A program made the translations under genes and the position numbers. A stretch of 37,960 bases of DNA from an uncultured Muribaculaceae bacterium. GTDB lineage: Bacteria; Bacteroidota; Bacteroidia; Bacteroidales; Muribaculaceae. Under the pieces are notes generated by a model that saw nothing but the letters and a program-made list of their open reading frames with translations, made no database searches and was not told where the DNA came from. Where the stretch lies: NCBI GenBank assembly GCA_910579995.1, contig CAJTWH010000028.1:1-37960 (forward strand). Reading direction: 5' to 3'. Shown here one piece after another: positions 9,283 through 16,110 of the stretch (the stretch's first letter is position 1; each line of letters begins with the position of its first letter).

Positions 9283-9438
9283 GTTGGTGGGTGGTGGGTT
9301 GTGGGGTCGGGTTTGTGGGTTGTGGGCTGTGGGTGGTATATTACCACGGGCTATCAAAAGCCAACTTGCTGCCTACAGCCAACCAACCACAAACCTTTGA
9401 TGAGCTAACTCGCTGCCCACAAACCACCAACCACCAAC
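9283..9438 (-). repeat. GT-arm/core/CA-arm inverted repeat, copy 2
   Basis: It has the same build as copy 1: a GT-rich left arm, a core with GGTGGTATATTACC and GGGCTATCAAAAGCCAAC, and a CA-rich right arm. A second partial core (GAGCTAACTCGCTGCCCAC) sits inside the right arm. It begins 9 nt after the major fimbrillin stop codon in the transcribed direction and fills most of the gap to the Mfa2-like gene. Confidence 0.8.
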
Positions 9439-9447
9439 TAAGGAATA

Positions 9448-11385
9448 TTAGAGATCTGTAATAGTCTGGTTAACAACCTTCCAAGAGAGGATGTTGATCT
9501 TAGCACCTACGTAGTAGAGTGGATCTTCGGGACCTTCGGGGATAACCTTGGTGTCGTCGGTCTCGGGCTCGAATACGAGGTGACCTACTTTCTTGAAGCT
9601 GCTTACAGTGAGTTTGTACCAGTGGTTACGTACTGTGCCATAGTAGCCTTCAACAGCGTTGGTCTCATCTTTGAGAGCGTGGTGCTCTACGGGGATGTAG
9701 TAGAATGCGTCAGAGCTGTTGTCAGAACCTACAGCGGGGTTATCGTTGTCAACAACCTCTGCAAGAGCAGCGTCGAGGTCAGCAACCCAGTTGGTGTTCT
9801 TCTCGTAGTGAGCGGCAACATAGCCATCTTCGCCTTCAACTCCTACAGCTTCAACATATTTGTAAACATCGGTGGCAACATTCTTGTCAGCGTTGACTGC
9901 GATCTGGCCGAGTACGTGGCCTTCGCTTTCGTCGCGGCTGGTGGTGAGGAACGAAGCGTCGATAGTCTTCCAATTAGAAGAGGTAGCGCCTTCTACAGTC
10001 TCAGTACCGGTGAGGAGCCAGAAGTTGAGCTTGCCGGCCTGTTTCAGACGGTTGAGAAGAAGGCTCTTGTAAGACTCACCTGTGAAGAGTACACCGCGGT
10101 ACTGTACGAGCTCACCGGCCTGAGAGAAGCTGCCGTCTTCATTTTTCTGATAAACCTGAGTGTGAAGTACAACGTGCGATACAAGAGCGTTCTTTACAGC
10201 TACATTATCGCCACCGAGCAAGAGGCTGCCGCCGTCAACAGAAGCGAAGATATTTTTGGGAGCGTTGGTGTTCTCGTAGCAATAGGTGTAGTTGGGTTTG
10301 TCCTCTACGTTGTCTTTCAGGCCGAGCTTGCTTGTAGCTACGTTCTTGGCTGAGATGTAGTTGAGCATGCTCTCGTCGCTGTCGCCGTCGATACCGTAGG
10401 TGTAAGCCTGTGCCCAGAACGAACGCCAGTCATTAACTACGTTCCAGTTCCAGTTGGTCTGAGGTGCTGTGGTTTCCCAAGCAGCGTCGAGTTTCTTGCT
10501 CATGTAGCTCTGCTTGGCAGTGGCATTGAGATTCCAACCAACAACCTTAACATAGAGTTCTACGTCAGAAGCTGTGTTATCGTTGGGGATGTCGGTCATG
10601 TTGTCACCGCCGGCAAGAGTCTGAGAGAGTTTGTAGTAGGTCTCGTTGTTGTACTCCTCGTATTTGCCGGTTTCAGTACCGAAAGTGAGCTGTACTTTTG
10701 CATCGAGGCGCTCTACATAGATTTCTACAGCATTCTCTTCTTTCATAGCGTCAGTCTCTGTCAACTTGAAGTCGCTGGCGTTGAGGCGGGTAGCGAAGTA
10801 CTTAGCGTCATGGCGAAGCTCTGCGTCAGCAGCAGGAGTACCTGAAACTTCTTCACCGTCTACGCCAACATTGCCATAGAACGAAGAAGTTGTCATCACG
10901 AAAGCGTCCTTGGTAGCGTATGTAGCGAGCTTGTCAGCAGTTTCCTGCATGGTAGCGCCGGGAGCGAAGTCAGAGGGGCGGTTGATCACGGTGATAACAT
11001 ACTCGGGATATTCGTTGGTGCGCACACCATTGAGAATAAGTATGTTTTTAGCGCCGACATACTCAACATTCTCTGTGCCTGTAGTGCCGTTCTTTACAAA
11101 GTTGTCACCTGCAGAAGCACTGAAAACGTATGTTCCGTCTTCCTCGAAGAAGTAGAAGTCAACAGTATTGATTTTGTGCTCATCTTCGGTAGACCAGCTT
11201 GCTTCGTAGCCGCCGTCTTCGGTTGAGCGTGAACCGTTTTCAGGCGAAGAGATGGTGATGGCCATGTATGCTACATCGCCTTCGGGAGTCTCGGGGGTTA
11301 CGCCGGGAGTGGGCTCGTCGTTGGAGCATGAAGCCAACATTGCCACTGCGGCAAAACCTGCGAACAGTTTGTTAATCTTGTTCAT
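9448..11385 (-). CDS. Mfa1-like major fimbrial subunit (type V pilin precursor)
   Basis: A 645-aa lipoprotein precursor. Signal peptide and lipobox give Cys20 (LASC followed by SND). An S-R-S site at Arg53 follows the first strand. Early N-terminal motif T-V-D-F-Y-F-F-E-E-D-G; late motif V-R-N-H-W-Y-K-L-T-V, the conserved strand before the C-terminal donor-strand region; the C-terminus ends I-L-S-W-K-V-V-N-Q-T-I-T-D-L, very like Mfa1. In the known system the lipidated precursor is exported, trimmed at Arg and polymerised by donor-strand exchange. It is the first pilin of the operon and is followed by the Mfa2-like anchor. No -7 box is evident in the 134-bp gap upstream, so it may be read from the DUF3575 transcript. 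The role as shaft subunit is a confident inference from length, C-terminus and gene order. Confidence 0.82.
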   Translation of the reverse strand: MNKINKLFAGFAAVAMLASCSNDEPTPGVTPETPEGDVAYMAITISSPENGSRSTEDGGYEASWSTEDEHKINTVDFYFFEEDGTYVFSASAGDNFVKNGTTGTENVEYVGAKNILILNGVRTNEYPEYVITVINRPSDFAPGATMQETADKLATYATKDAFVMTTSSFYGNVGVDGEEVSGTPAADAELRHDAKYFATRLNASDFKLTETDAMKEENAVEIYVERLDAKVQLTFGTETGKYEEYNNETYYKLSQTLAGGDNMTDIPNDNTASDVELYVKVVGWNLNATAKQSYMSKKLDAAWETTAPQTNWNWNVVNDWRSFWAQAYTYGIDGDSDESMLNYISAKNVATSKLGLKDNVEDKPNYTYCYENTNAPKNIFASVDGGSLLLGGDNVAVKNALVSHVVLHTQVYQKNEDGSFSQAGELVQYRGVLFTGESYKSLLLNRLKQAGKLNFWLLTGTETVEGATSSNWKTIDASFLTTSRDESEGHVLGQIAVNADKNVATDVYKYVEAVGVEGEDGYVAAHYEKNTNWVADLDAALAEVVDNDNPAVGSDNSSDAFYYIPVEHHALKDETNAVEGYYGTVRNHWYKLTVSSFKKVGHLVFEPETDDTKVIPEGPEDPLYYVGAKINILSWKVVNQTITDL

Positions 11386-11453
11386 TTTGTTTGGTTTAAA
11401 TATTGGTTAATTAATATGTTTTCAATCCGTTAGAGGAAAGAGAGTTCTTAGTG

Positions 11454-11473
11454 AAGTTTCGCGGGCGAAACTT
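11454..11473. repeat. 20-bp palindrome AAGTTTCGC-GG-GCGAAACTT
   Basis: A perfect 9-bp stem with a 2-nt loop. The same stem recurs with loop AA at 28631-28650 and loop TT at 35146-35165. This copy lies between the major fimbrillin start and the DUF3868 gene. Confidence 0.8.
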
Positions 11474-11483
11474 GAATTTTGTT

Positions 11484-11511
11484 GTAGGGACGCGCCGCGG
11501 CGCGTCCGCCC
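11484..11511. repeat. Solo arm of the GC-palindrome element
   Basis: A single copy of the arm seen twice at 5125-5220, including the GACGCGCCGCGGCGCGTC palindrome. It ends 8 bp before the DUF3868 gene stop codon, so it lies in the DUF3868-to-fimbrillin gap. Confidence 0.75.
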
Positions 11512-11519
11512 CTCAAGCG

Positions 11520-12986
11520 CTATTTTTCTGATGGCTCGATGAGATATTCCACCGTCGGGCGGTTGATGAGCTCGTGCACATCGCCCTTGGCTTCGGCTGC
11601 CTGCTCGAGGCCGAGCTGCGCGGCTGTCTCAAACACCTGCTCGGCGCGGGCGAGGTCGCCCTGCAATCCGGCAAGCACGCCGCGGCTGTAGACGGCCTCG
11701 GGGGTGTCGCCGGCGCGGTCGAGATATTCGGCTGCCTTGGCGAGGTCACCGGCCTGCATGGCGATGGTGGCGGCGTTGAGGTTGCTCTTGGGGTCGTAGG
11801 GATGGATTTCCACTGCCTTGAGCATGATTTCCTTATATTTGTCGCTGCCGGTGGGATAGACGGCGGCGATACGCTGGAAGTCGACGGGGCGCATGCGCTC
11901 CGGTGTCACTTTGTATACCTCAAGAAGCTCTTCTACAGTGGCGTATGCCTTGATACGGTATTTCACCGTGTAGTCAGAGTGACGCAGACCGGGGTAAACG
12001 CTGTCGAGGATGAGCTTGTACTCCTTGGGGTAGGTCTGCTGGATTGCCGAGTTCTTGGGGTCGGGGGCGAGGGGCGAGTCGATGATCTGGAGAATCTCGT
12101 CGCGGTGCGGGAGGTCGCACTTGAGCACCCATTCGCGCAGGCCCTCCCAGTCTTCAGGTTCGTAATCGGTGCTCATGATCTCGGGGTCGAAGTTATAATG
12201 CTCACGCACATATTCCTTGAGCGAGGCCGTACGTCCCATGGCGAGGCGTATGTTGTTGTCATACGGGCCTTCGGGCGAGGCATAGCCCTTGATGGTAATG
12301 CGGGTGATAGTGGCGTCGGGGTCGTTTTTCACCTTGTCGATAGAGGCGATGATCTTGGCGATCTCCACGGTGTTCTTGCGGTAGGTGGGGCGTATCTCGG
12401 TGCGGTTTACGATGAAGTCGACGTAGGCGCGGCCCTCGGCGGTAAGCTCGATGGCGCTGTCGCCGGTGAGCTCAACGAAGTTGAACTTGGGCTCAAACTC
12501 CGGGCGCACCAAGTCGAGGCGTGCCAGCGGGGTGTCGGGGCCGAGCTGCGCTTTCTCGCAGCAGTTGGCGAGGTCTTGGCGCATGTCGATCTGGCAGCGC
12601 TCCATCCATGCCTCGAAGGGCACTTCTGCGCGGTAGTTGATAATCTCGCCCGAGCCGGCATTGTATACCTTGGTGCCGAGGGGGAGGTTGTTGTTGCGGA
12701 TATGGCTGTAGTAGCGGTTGCGGCCGGCGATTTTCACTGCGGGGAGCTCGAGGCTGTCGGCGCCGCTCTTGGCGCGCACCACCGGGGTGAAGGTCACCTC
12801 CTTGTCGCGGCCGGGGTTGACGGCGCGGGGGTCGATATCGAGAGCTATGGTGAGCTCGTCGCCGTGGCGGGCCACCTTGATGTCGCTGACTTTCAGGAGT
12901 GCTTCCTGTGTGGCGGCGAATGCCGGCATGGCGGCGGCCGTCATGGCTGCGGCGGCAAGTATGCTGAGTATGGCGTTCGTTTTCAT
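11520..12986 (-). CDS. DUF3868/OmpA-like outer-membrane protein with TPR-like tail
   Basis: A 488-aa product from the ATG at 12986, which begins M-K-T-N-A-I-L-S and a signal peptide ending A-F-A. The longer reading frame lies over the DUF3575 gene and is rejected. Residues about 25-140 fit DUF3868 (K-V-S-D-I-K-V-A-R, then R-N-R-Y-Y-S-H-I-R). Residues about 195-270 fit an OmpA C-terminal domain, with I-T-I-K-G-Y-A-S-P-E-G and N-x-x-L-A-x-G-R-x-x-S-L, which binds peptidoglycan in that family. The last 100 residues are alpha-helical, Ala-rich and TPR-like. It starts 2 nt after the DUF3575 stop. DUF3575/DUF3868 pairs commonly accompany Bacteroidales fimbrillin operons. I infer a role in pilus assembly or envelope anchoring. 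Confidence 0.8.
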   Translation of the reverse strand: MKTNAILSILAAAAMTAAAMPAFAATQEALLKVSDIKVARHGDELTIALDIDPRAVNPGRDKEVTFTPVVRAKSGADSLELPAVKIAGRNRYYSHIRNNNLPLGTKVYNAGSGEIINYRAEVPFEAWMERCQIDMRQDLANCCEKAQLGPDTPLARLDLVRPEFEPKFNFVELTGDSAIELTAEGRAYVDFIVNRTEIRPTYRKNTVEIAKIIASIDKVKNDPDATITRITIKGYASPEGPYDNNIRLAMGRTASLKEYVREHYNFDPEIMSTDYEPEDWEGLREWVLKCDLPHRDEILQIIDSPLAPDPKNSAIQQTYPKEYKLILDSVYPGLRHSDYTVKYRIKAYATVEELLEVYKVTPERMRPVDFQRIAAVYPTGSDKYKEIMLKAVEIHPYDPKSNLNAATIAMQAGDLAKAAEYLDRAGDTPEAVYSRGVLAGLQGDLARAEQVFETAAQLGLEQAAEAKGDVHELINRPTVEYLIEPSEK

Positions 12987-12988
12987 TG

Positions 12989-13570
12989 TCAGAATGTGTA
13001 AACAAGGTTGATGGCGGCCTTGGTGGGGCCTACGTAATTGTGGGGATGGTTGGAGTCTACCTTCTGACCGCAGTCGGCGCACTCGTATTGGTTGTAGCGG
13101 GTGTATACCCAGCCAATGCCGATTTCGGCCTCGATGTTCCAGTGGCGGTCGAGAATCCAAGAGTAACCGTAGGCTATGCCTGCGCCTCCCATCCAGCCTT
13201 GGAAGCGGTAGTCTTTGAGCTTGCGGAAGTCGCTGCCCAAGAATTTGAAAGGCATATCGAGGTTGCCGAAGTTATACTGGCCACCGATGAGGTGTGCGGC
13301 CACGAAATGGCCCGAGAAAGCCTCGCAGAACCAGTAGCGCACCTCGGGCTGCACCAGCCAGTGTTTCCATCGGTGGTCTTTGATGGCCCATGCGTTGAGA
13401 TTGGCGCTGAGGTCGCCTGTCCATTGGGGAGCGAATTTCACTTCTACGCCGCCGTTGAGCGTCGCCGTGGCGTCGTAGAGGAGGTTTGTCTTAATAGCTG
13501 CTTTCTGAGCGGCGGCAGGCAGAGCCAAGCCGAGTACTGCAAGGAGCAGGATGGTTATTTTCACTTTCAT
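12989..13570 (-). CDS. DUF3575 outer-membrane beta-barrel protein
   Basis: A 193-aa protein with a signal peptide ending P-A-A-A-Q and a mature part starting K-A-A-I-K-T-N-L-L-Y-D, the DUF3575 hallmark. Alternating aromatic strands, W-L-V-Q-P-E-V-R-Y-W-F-C-E and the terminal V-Y-T-F (ending in Phe) point to an outer-membrane barrel. It is the first gene of the fimbrial transcript, 2 nt ahead of the DUF3868 gene. A leader of about 320 nt precedes it, containing a candidate -7 box at 13900-13907 and a small terminator-like hairpin at 13713-13730. Confidence 0.85.
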   Translation of the reverse strand: MKVKITILLLAVLGLALPAAAQKAAIKTNLLYDATATLNGGVEVKFAPQWTGDLSANLNAWAIKDHRWKHWLVQPEVRYWFCEAFSGHFVAAHLIGGQYNFGNLDMPFKFLGSDFRKLKDYRFQGWMGGAGIAYGYSWILDRHWNIEAEIGIGWVYTRYNQYECADCGQKVDSNHPHNYVGPTKAAINLVYTF

Positions 13571-13599
13571 GCCTTTGGCGGAAATGATTGGTTACTCTG

Positions 13600-13740
13600 T
13601 TAGATTTAGTTGTCAGCCTTTTAGCTGATTTAGCTTTTATAGCTATCTTAGCCTCTTGGCCTCAAAAGCCATTATCTTGCCTTTCTGGCCTTCAAATAGC
13701 CTCTTTAGCCTTAAAAAAGCCTTTCAGGCTACAAACCGGG
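13600..13740. repeat. AGCC/GGCT low-complexity tract
   Basis: A run of short words such as TTAGCC, TTGGCC, AAAGCC and TTAGCT alternates through about 140 bp. Phrases GATTTAGC and AGCTATCTTAGC also occur at 7993-8015 ahead of the accessory fimbrillin, so this is a dispersed low-complexity family. The rest of the gap 13571-14056 holds a GC-rich leader (13740-13895) and AT-rich DNA up to the araC stop; I see no gene. Confidence 0.55.
13713..13730 (-). terminator. Small terminator-like hairpin in the DUF3575 leader
   Basis: On the minus strand AGCCT-GAA-AGGCT is followed by six T. The stem is only 5 bp, and it lies about 165 nt downstream of the candidate start site and 140 nt before the DUF3575 start, where an attenuator would sit. 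It may simply belong to the AGCC/GGCT tract. Confidence 0.35.
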
Positions 13741-13899
13741 CGCACCATAATCCCGCACCTCGACACCTCAATGCCGTATCGGGGAGCAAAGCTATGTGTA
13801 GCGCCTGAGCTTATATCAGACGGCCTTGGCGGCCGGGGATCGTTGTCAGACTTCTTCCAGATGTCGCCGGTCGGAGCCGGGGCTTTTGGAGAGAGTTTG

Positions 13900-13907
13900 C
13901 AAAGTTA
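13900..13907 (-). promoter_or_regulatory. Candidate -7 box upstream of DUF3575
   Basis: The minus strand reads TAACTTTG, matching TAnnTTTG. No TTTG is found at the proper -33 distance, so this is weaker than the other promoters in the window. If used, it gives a 5' leader of about 320 nt before the fimbrial operon. Confidence 0.4.
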
Positions 13908-14056
13908 CAATATTATAGTCATTAATCTATTATCTTTAGATAAATTTCGGAGTTGACAATGCGTAAAAAGGGTATATTTTTCAGTCAAATCCAAATTTTG
14001 CCCTATTTTATACACTTTTGACTTTTATGGTTCTTTTTGGTTTATAATTCTATATT

Positions 14057-14581
14057 TTAAGCGGTTGCGCTGTGATTGCTTCCACTTTTACTATTGCGCT
14101 GGCGATATTCGCCCGGGGTCATGCCCTCGTAGCTCGCAAAGGAGCGATGAAAGCTCGAGTGGCTCGCGAAGCCGCAGCGGTCGGCGATGTCGGCGATGGG
14201 GAGATCAGTGTTTTCGGCGAGAAGCCTCTTGGCCTCGGCCATGCGGCGGTCGCGAACGAAATCATTGAAGTTCTGCCCTAATCCTTCGTTGAAGATACGC
14301 GACAGATATGTGCGGTTAAGCGGCACTACACGGGCTACATCGGTAAGTTTGAACGACTGGTCGAGATAAGGATGGTCTTTGTCGAGCCACGCCAGAATCT
14401 CGGAGGCATACTCGGGTATGCGAGCCTCGAAACCGGACTCTTCGTCAACGGCCACCTCATGCTCCCGGCGCTCATGTCGATGCAGATAGTAGACCACTCC
14501 CCAGCATACGCCGCCCACCATCGCCACTGCTGCGGCGACACCGGCTACTGCCTGCTGAAAAGTAAGCTCTAAAGATAGCAT
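14057..14581 (-). CDS. Membrane-anchored AraC-family transcriptional regulator
   Basis: A 174-aa protein. Residues about 10-32 form one hydrophobic segment (A-V-A-G-V-A-A-A-V-A-M-V-G-G-V), followed by a basic Y-L-H-R-H-E-R-R stretch, so the DNA-binding part should face the cytoplasm. Residues about 70-165 form an AraC domain with two helix-turn-helices: F-K-L-T-D-V-A-R-V with N-R-T-Y-L-S-R-I-F, then L-P-I-A-D-I-A-D-R-C-G-F-A-S-H-S-S-F-H-R-S-F and M-T-P-G-E-Y-R. It lacks the usual N-terminal ligand domain, so it is a minimal anchored regulator. It lies just upstream of and codirectional with the fimbrial operon and has its own good promoter (14627-14658). Control of the fimbriae is inferred from position. 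Confidence 0.85.
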   Translation of the reverse strand: MLSLELTFQQAVAGVAAAVAMVGGVCWGVVYYLHRHERREHEVAVDEESGFEARIPEYASEILAWLDKDHPYLDQSFKLTDVARVVPLNRTYLSRIFNEGLGQNFNDFVRDRRMAEAKRLLAENTDLPIADIADRCGFASHSSFHRSFASYEGMTPGEYRQRNSKSGSNHSATA

Positions 14582-14626
14582 TGAATTAGCTTAAGGATTC
14601 TGAAGTTATCGTTGACAAATATGACG

Positions 14627-14658
14627 CAAAGTTAGCAAATTTTTCGCCTATATACAAA
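14627..14658 (-). promoter_or_regulatory. Promoter of the araC-family gene
   Basis: The minus strand reads TTTG (14658-14655), a 20-nt spacer, then TAACTTTG (14634-14627), a full match to the Bacteroides sigma-ABfr consensus. The start codon is at 14581, giving a leader of about 40 nt. A 19-A tract starts 25 bp upstream of the -33 box. Confidence 0.75.
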
Positions 14659-14682
14659 TATCTGAAACCACAAAGCGTTGGC

Positions 14683-14701
14683 AAAAAAAAAAAAAAAAAA
14701 A
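14683..14701. repeat. A19 homopolymer tract
   Basis: Nineteen consecutive A on the + strand, 25 bp upstream of the araC -33 element. A tract of this length is prone to slippage and could also bend DNA. Confidence 0.85.
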
Positions 14702-14735
14702 CACTAATTTTTGTTAAACCCGGCGATTCCGCAGT

Positions 14736-14760
14736 ATTTCATGGCATTTTGCCATGAAAT
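14736..14760. repeat. Perfect 11-bp inverted repeat
   Basis: ATTTCATGGCA, 3-nt loop, TGCCATGAAAT. It lies between the araC promoter and the GT tract, and could be an operator; no protein is assigned. Confidence 0.7.
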
Positions 14761-14790
14761 TGGTTGGTGGTGTGGTGGTGAGTGGGCGGT

Positions 14791-14846
14791 GGTTGGTGGT
14801 TGGTGGTTGGTGGTTGGTGGTTGGTGGTTGGTGGTTGGTGGTTGGT
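14791..14846 (+). repeat. (GGTTGGT)8 heptamer tandem repeat
   Basis: Eight perfect copies of GGTTGGT, preceded by degenerate GT-rich sequence from about 14758. The repeated GG runs match two-quartet G-quadruplex sequences (the thrombin aptamer uses GGTTGG blocks). The unit is 7 nt, so copy-number change would alter the spacing of flanking sites. A C/T-rich tract (words CCTCTTGCCTCC and CTTAAACCTCCC) follows at about 14884-14975. No gene lies in 14582-15036. Confidence 0.9.
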
Positions 14847-14849
14847 GAG

Positions 14850-14883
14850 GTCAGACTTGTCAGACATGTCCGACAAGTCTGAC
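14850..14883. repeat. 34-bp near-perfect palindrome
   Basis: Two 17-bp arms read GTCAGACTTGTCAGACA and its complement with one mismatch, with no spacer. It directly follows the heptamer tract and lies about 100 bp upstream of the promoter at 14986. It could be an operator or a recombination site. Confidence 0.8.
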
Positions 14884-14985
14884 TATCCTCTTGCCTCCTT
14901 TGCCTCCTCTTGCCTTAAACCTCCCAAGCCTTCCCTTTGCCTTAAACCTCCCTTGCCTCCTTTGCAAATAGCCTCAAAAAAAATA

Positions 14986-15017
14986 TTTGGTGCGAAGAAA
15001 ATTTTTCCCTACCTTTG
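14986..15017 (+). promoter_or_regulatory. Promoter of the secreted EEP-family gene
   Basis: TTTG (14986-14989), a 20-nt spacer, TACCTTTG (15010-15017). The start codon at 15037 leaves a leader of about 15 nt. Confidence 0.8.
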
Positions 15018-15036
15018 TCCCACATAACTCTATATT

Positions 15037-16092
15037 ATGAAGAAAAACCTCATTTTTGCCTTGGTAGCGCTCTTCGCATGCGCTTTTACCTCGGCCGACA
15101 TCAAGGCTCAATCATCCGGAGGCCGCCGCGTGCAGGTCGCCGGCATAGCATTCTACAACTTCGAGAATCTCTTCGACACTATCCCCAACAACCCGCTCGG
15201 ACGCGACGAAGAGTTTACCCCCGGCGGCTCTCGCCAGTGGGACGGACGCAAGTATTGGCTTAAAGTGCACAACCTCGCCTACGCCATCTCGCAGTTCAAG
15301 ACCAAGACTACACCCTACGGCCCCGCCATCATCGGCGTGAGCGAGATAGAGAACGCCTCTGTCATGGCCGACGTGGCACGCCAGCCCGAGCTGCGCGACT
15401 GGAATCTGCAGATCGTACACCACGACTCACCCGACCTCCGCGGCGTAGACGTGGGACTGATGTATAACCCCCGCTACTTTAAGGTAGAGAACGTGACCAA
15501 CCACACCCTCACCGCCCTCTCGTTCGCCACACGCGACCAGATGTGTGTGGTAGGCCAGCTCCTCGGCCAGCGCATAGGCGTGATAGTAAACCACTGGCCC
15601 TCGCGCCTCGGAGGTCAGGAACAGAGCGAGCCCAACCGTATCGCCGCCGCCGAGCTCTCCAAGCAGATAGCCGACAGCCTCTGGCGCGTAGACCCCGACA
15701 TGGGCGTGATAGTGATGGGCGACCTCAACGACGACCCGATGAACAAATCGTGCGCCGTAATCCTCGGCGGCAAGCGCGAGGCCAAAGACGCCAAGCCCCA
15801 CGGATTCTTCAACCCTTGGTGGAACATACTCAACCGCGGTATCGGCACCCTCGCATACGCAAGCTCTTGGAATCTCTTCGACCAGATTATCATTTCGGGC
15901 AACCTCGTGAATACCCCCGAAGACCGCTGGCACTTCTATGAGGCCAAGGTACTCAACTTCGATTTCCTTAAAGACACCGAGGGCAACCGCGTGGGCTACC
16001 CCAAACGCACCTACGCCGCCGGCAGCTTCCTCGGAGGATATTCTGACCACTTCCCCACCGAAATCTTCCTCCGCCGCTACGTAAACAAATAA
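15037..16092 (+). CDS. Secreted endonuclease/exonuclease/phosphatase-family protein
   Basis: A 351-aa protein with a signal peptide ending D-I-K-A-Q. It carries the EEP (DNase I/phosphatase-like) motif set in order: F-Y-N-F-E-N-L-F-D (about 39-47), S-E-I-E-N (metal ligand Glu103), R-G-V-D-V-G-L-M-Y (135-143), V-N-H-W-P-S-R (His186), M-G-D-L-N-D (Asp229, Asn231) and G-G-Y-S-D-H-F-P near the C-terminus. The family hydrolyses phosphodiester or phosphomonoester bonds; the substrate cannot be read from sequence. Location is probably periplasmic or secreted. It shares a transcript with the next gene (18-nt gap). A role in nucleic-acid or phosphate scavenging is inference. Confidence 0.88.
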   Translation: MKKNLIFALVALFACAFTSADIKAQSSGGRRVQVAGIAFYNFENLFDTIPNNPLGRDEEFTPGGSRQWDGRKYWLKVHNLAYAISQFKTKTTPYGPAIIGVSEIENASVMADVARQPELRDWNLQIVHHDSPDLRGVDVGLMYNPRYFKVENVTNHTLTALSFATRDQMCVVGQLLGQRIGVIVNHWPSRLGGQEQSEPNRIAAAELSKQIADSLWRVDPDMGVIVMGDLNDDPMNKSCAVILGGKREAKDAKPHGFFNPWWNILNRGIGTLAYASSWNLFDQIIISGNLVNTPEDRWHFYEAKVLNFDFLKDTEGNRVGYPKRTYAAGSFLGGYSDHFPTEIFLRRYVNK

Positions 16093-16110
16093 CAACCAAA
16101 TATAAACCGC

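Noticed and set aside
9247..9357. N-terminal extension of the Mfa2-like gene
   Set aside because: It consists of translated CA-rich repeat; the lipoprotein signal begins at 9246.
11574..13001. Long plus-strand ORF (475 codons) opposite the DUF3868 gene
   Set aside because: It is a mirror frame created by codon bias of the minus-strand gene; Val/Gly/Leu-rich with no motifs. The same applies to antisense frames at 2185-3381, 3708-4931 and 30326-31720.
12987..13160. N-terminal extension of the DUF3868 gene
   Set aside because: The frame runs over the end of the DUF3575 gene and has no signal peptide; the ATG at 12986 starts a clear signal peptide.
14850..14883. Palindrome as a site-specific recombinase inversion site
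   Set aside because: Only one copy is seen and no recombinase or invertible segment is present, so it is kept only as a palindrome.
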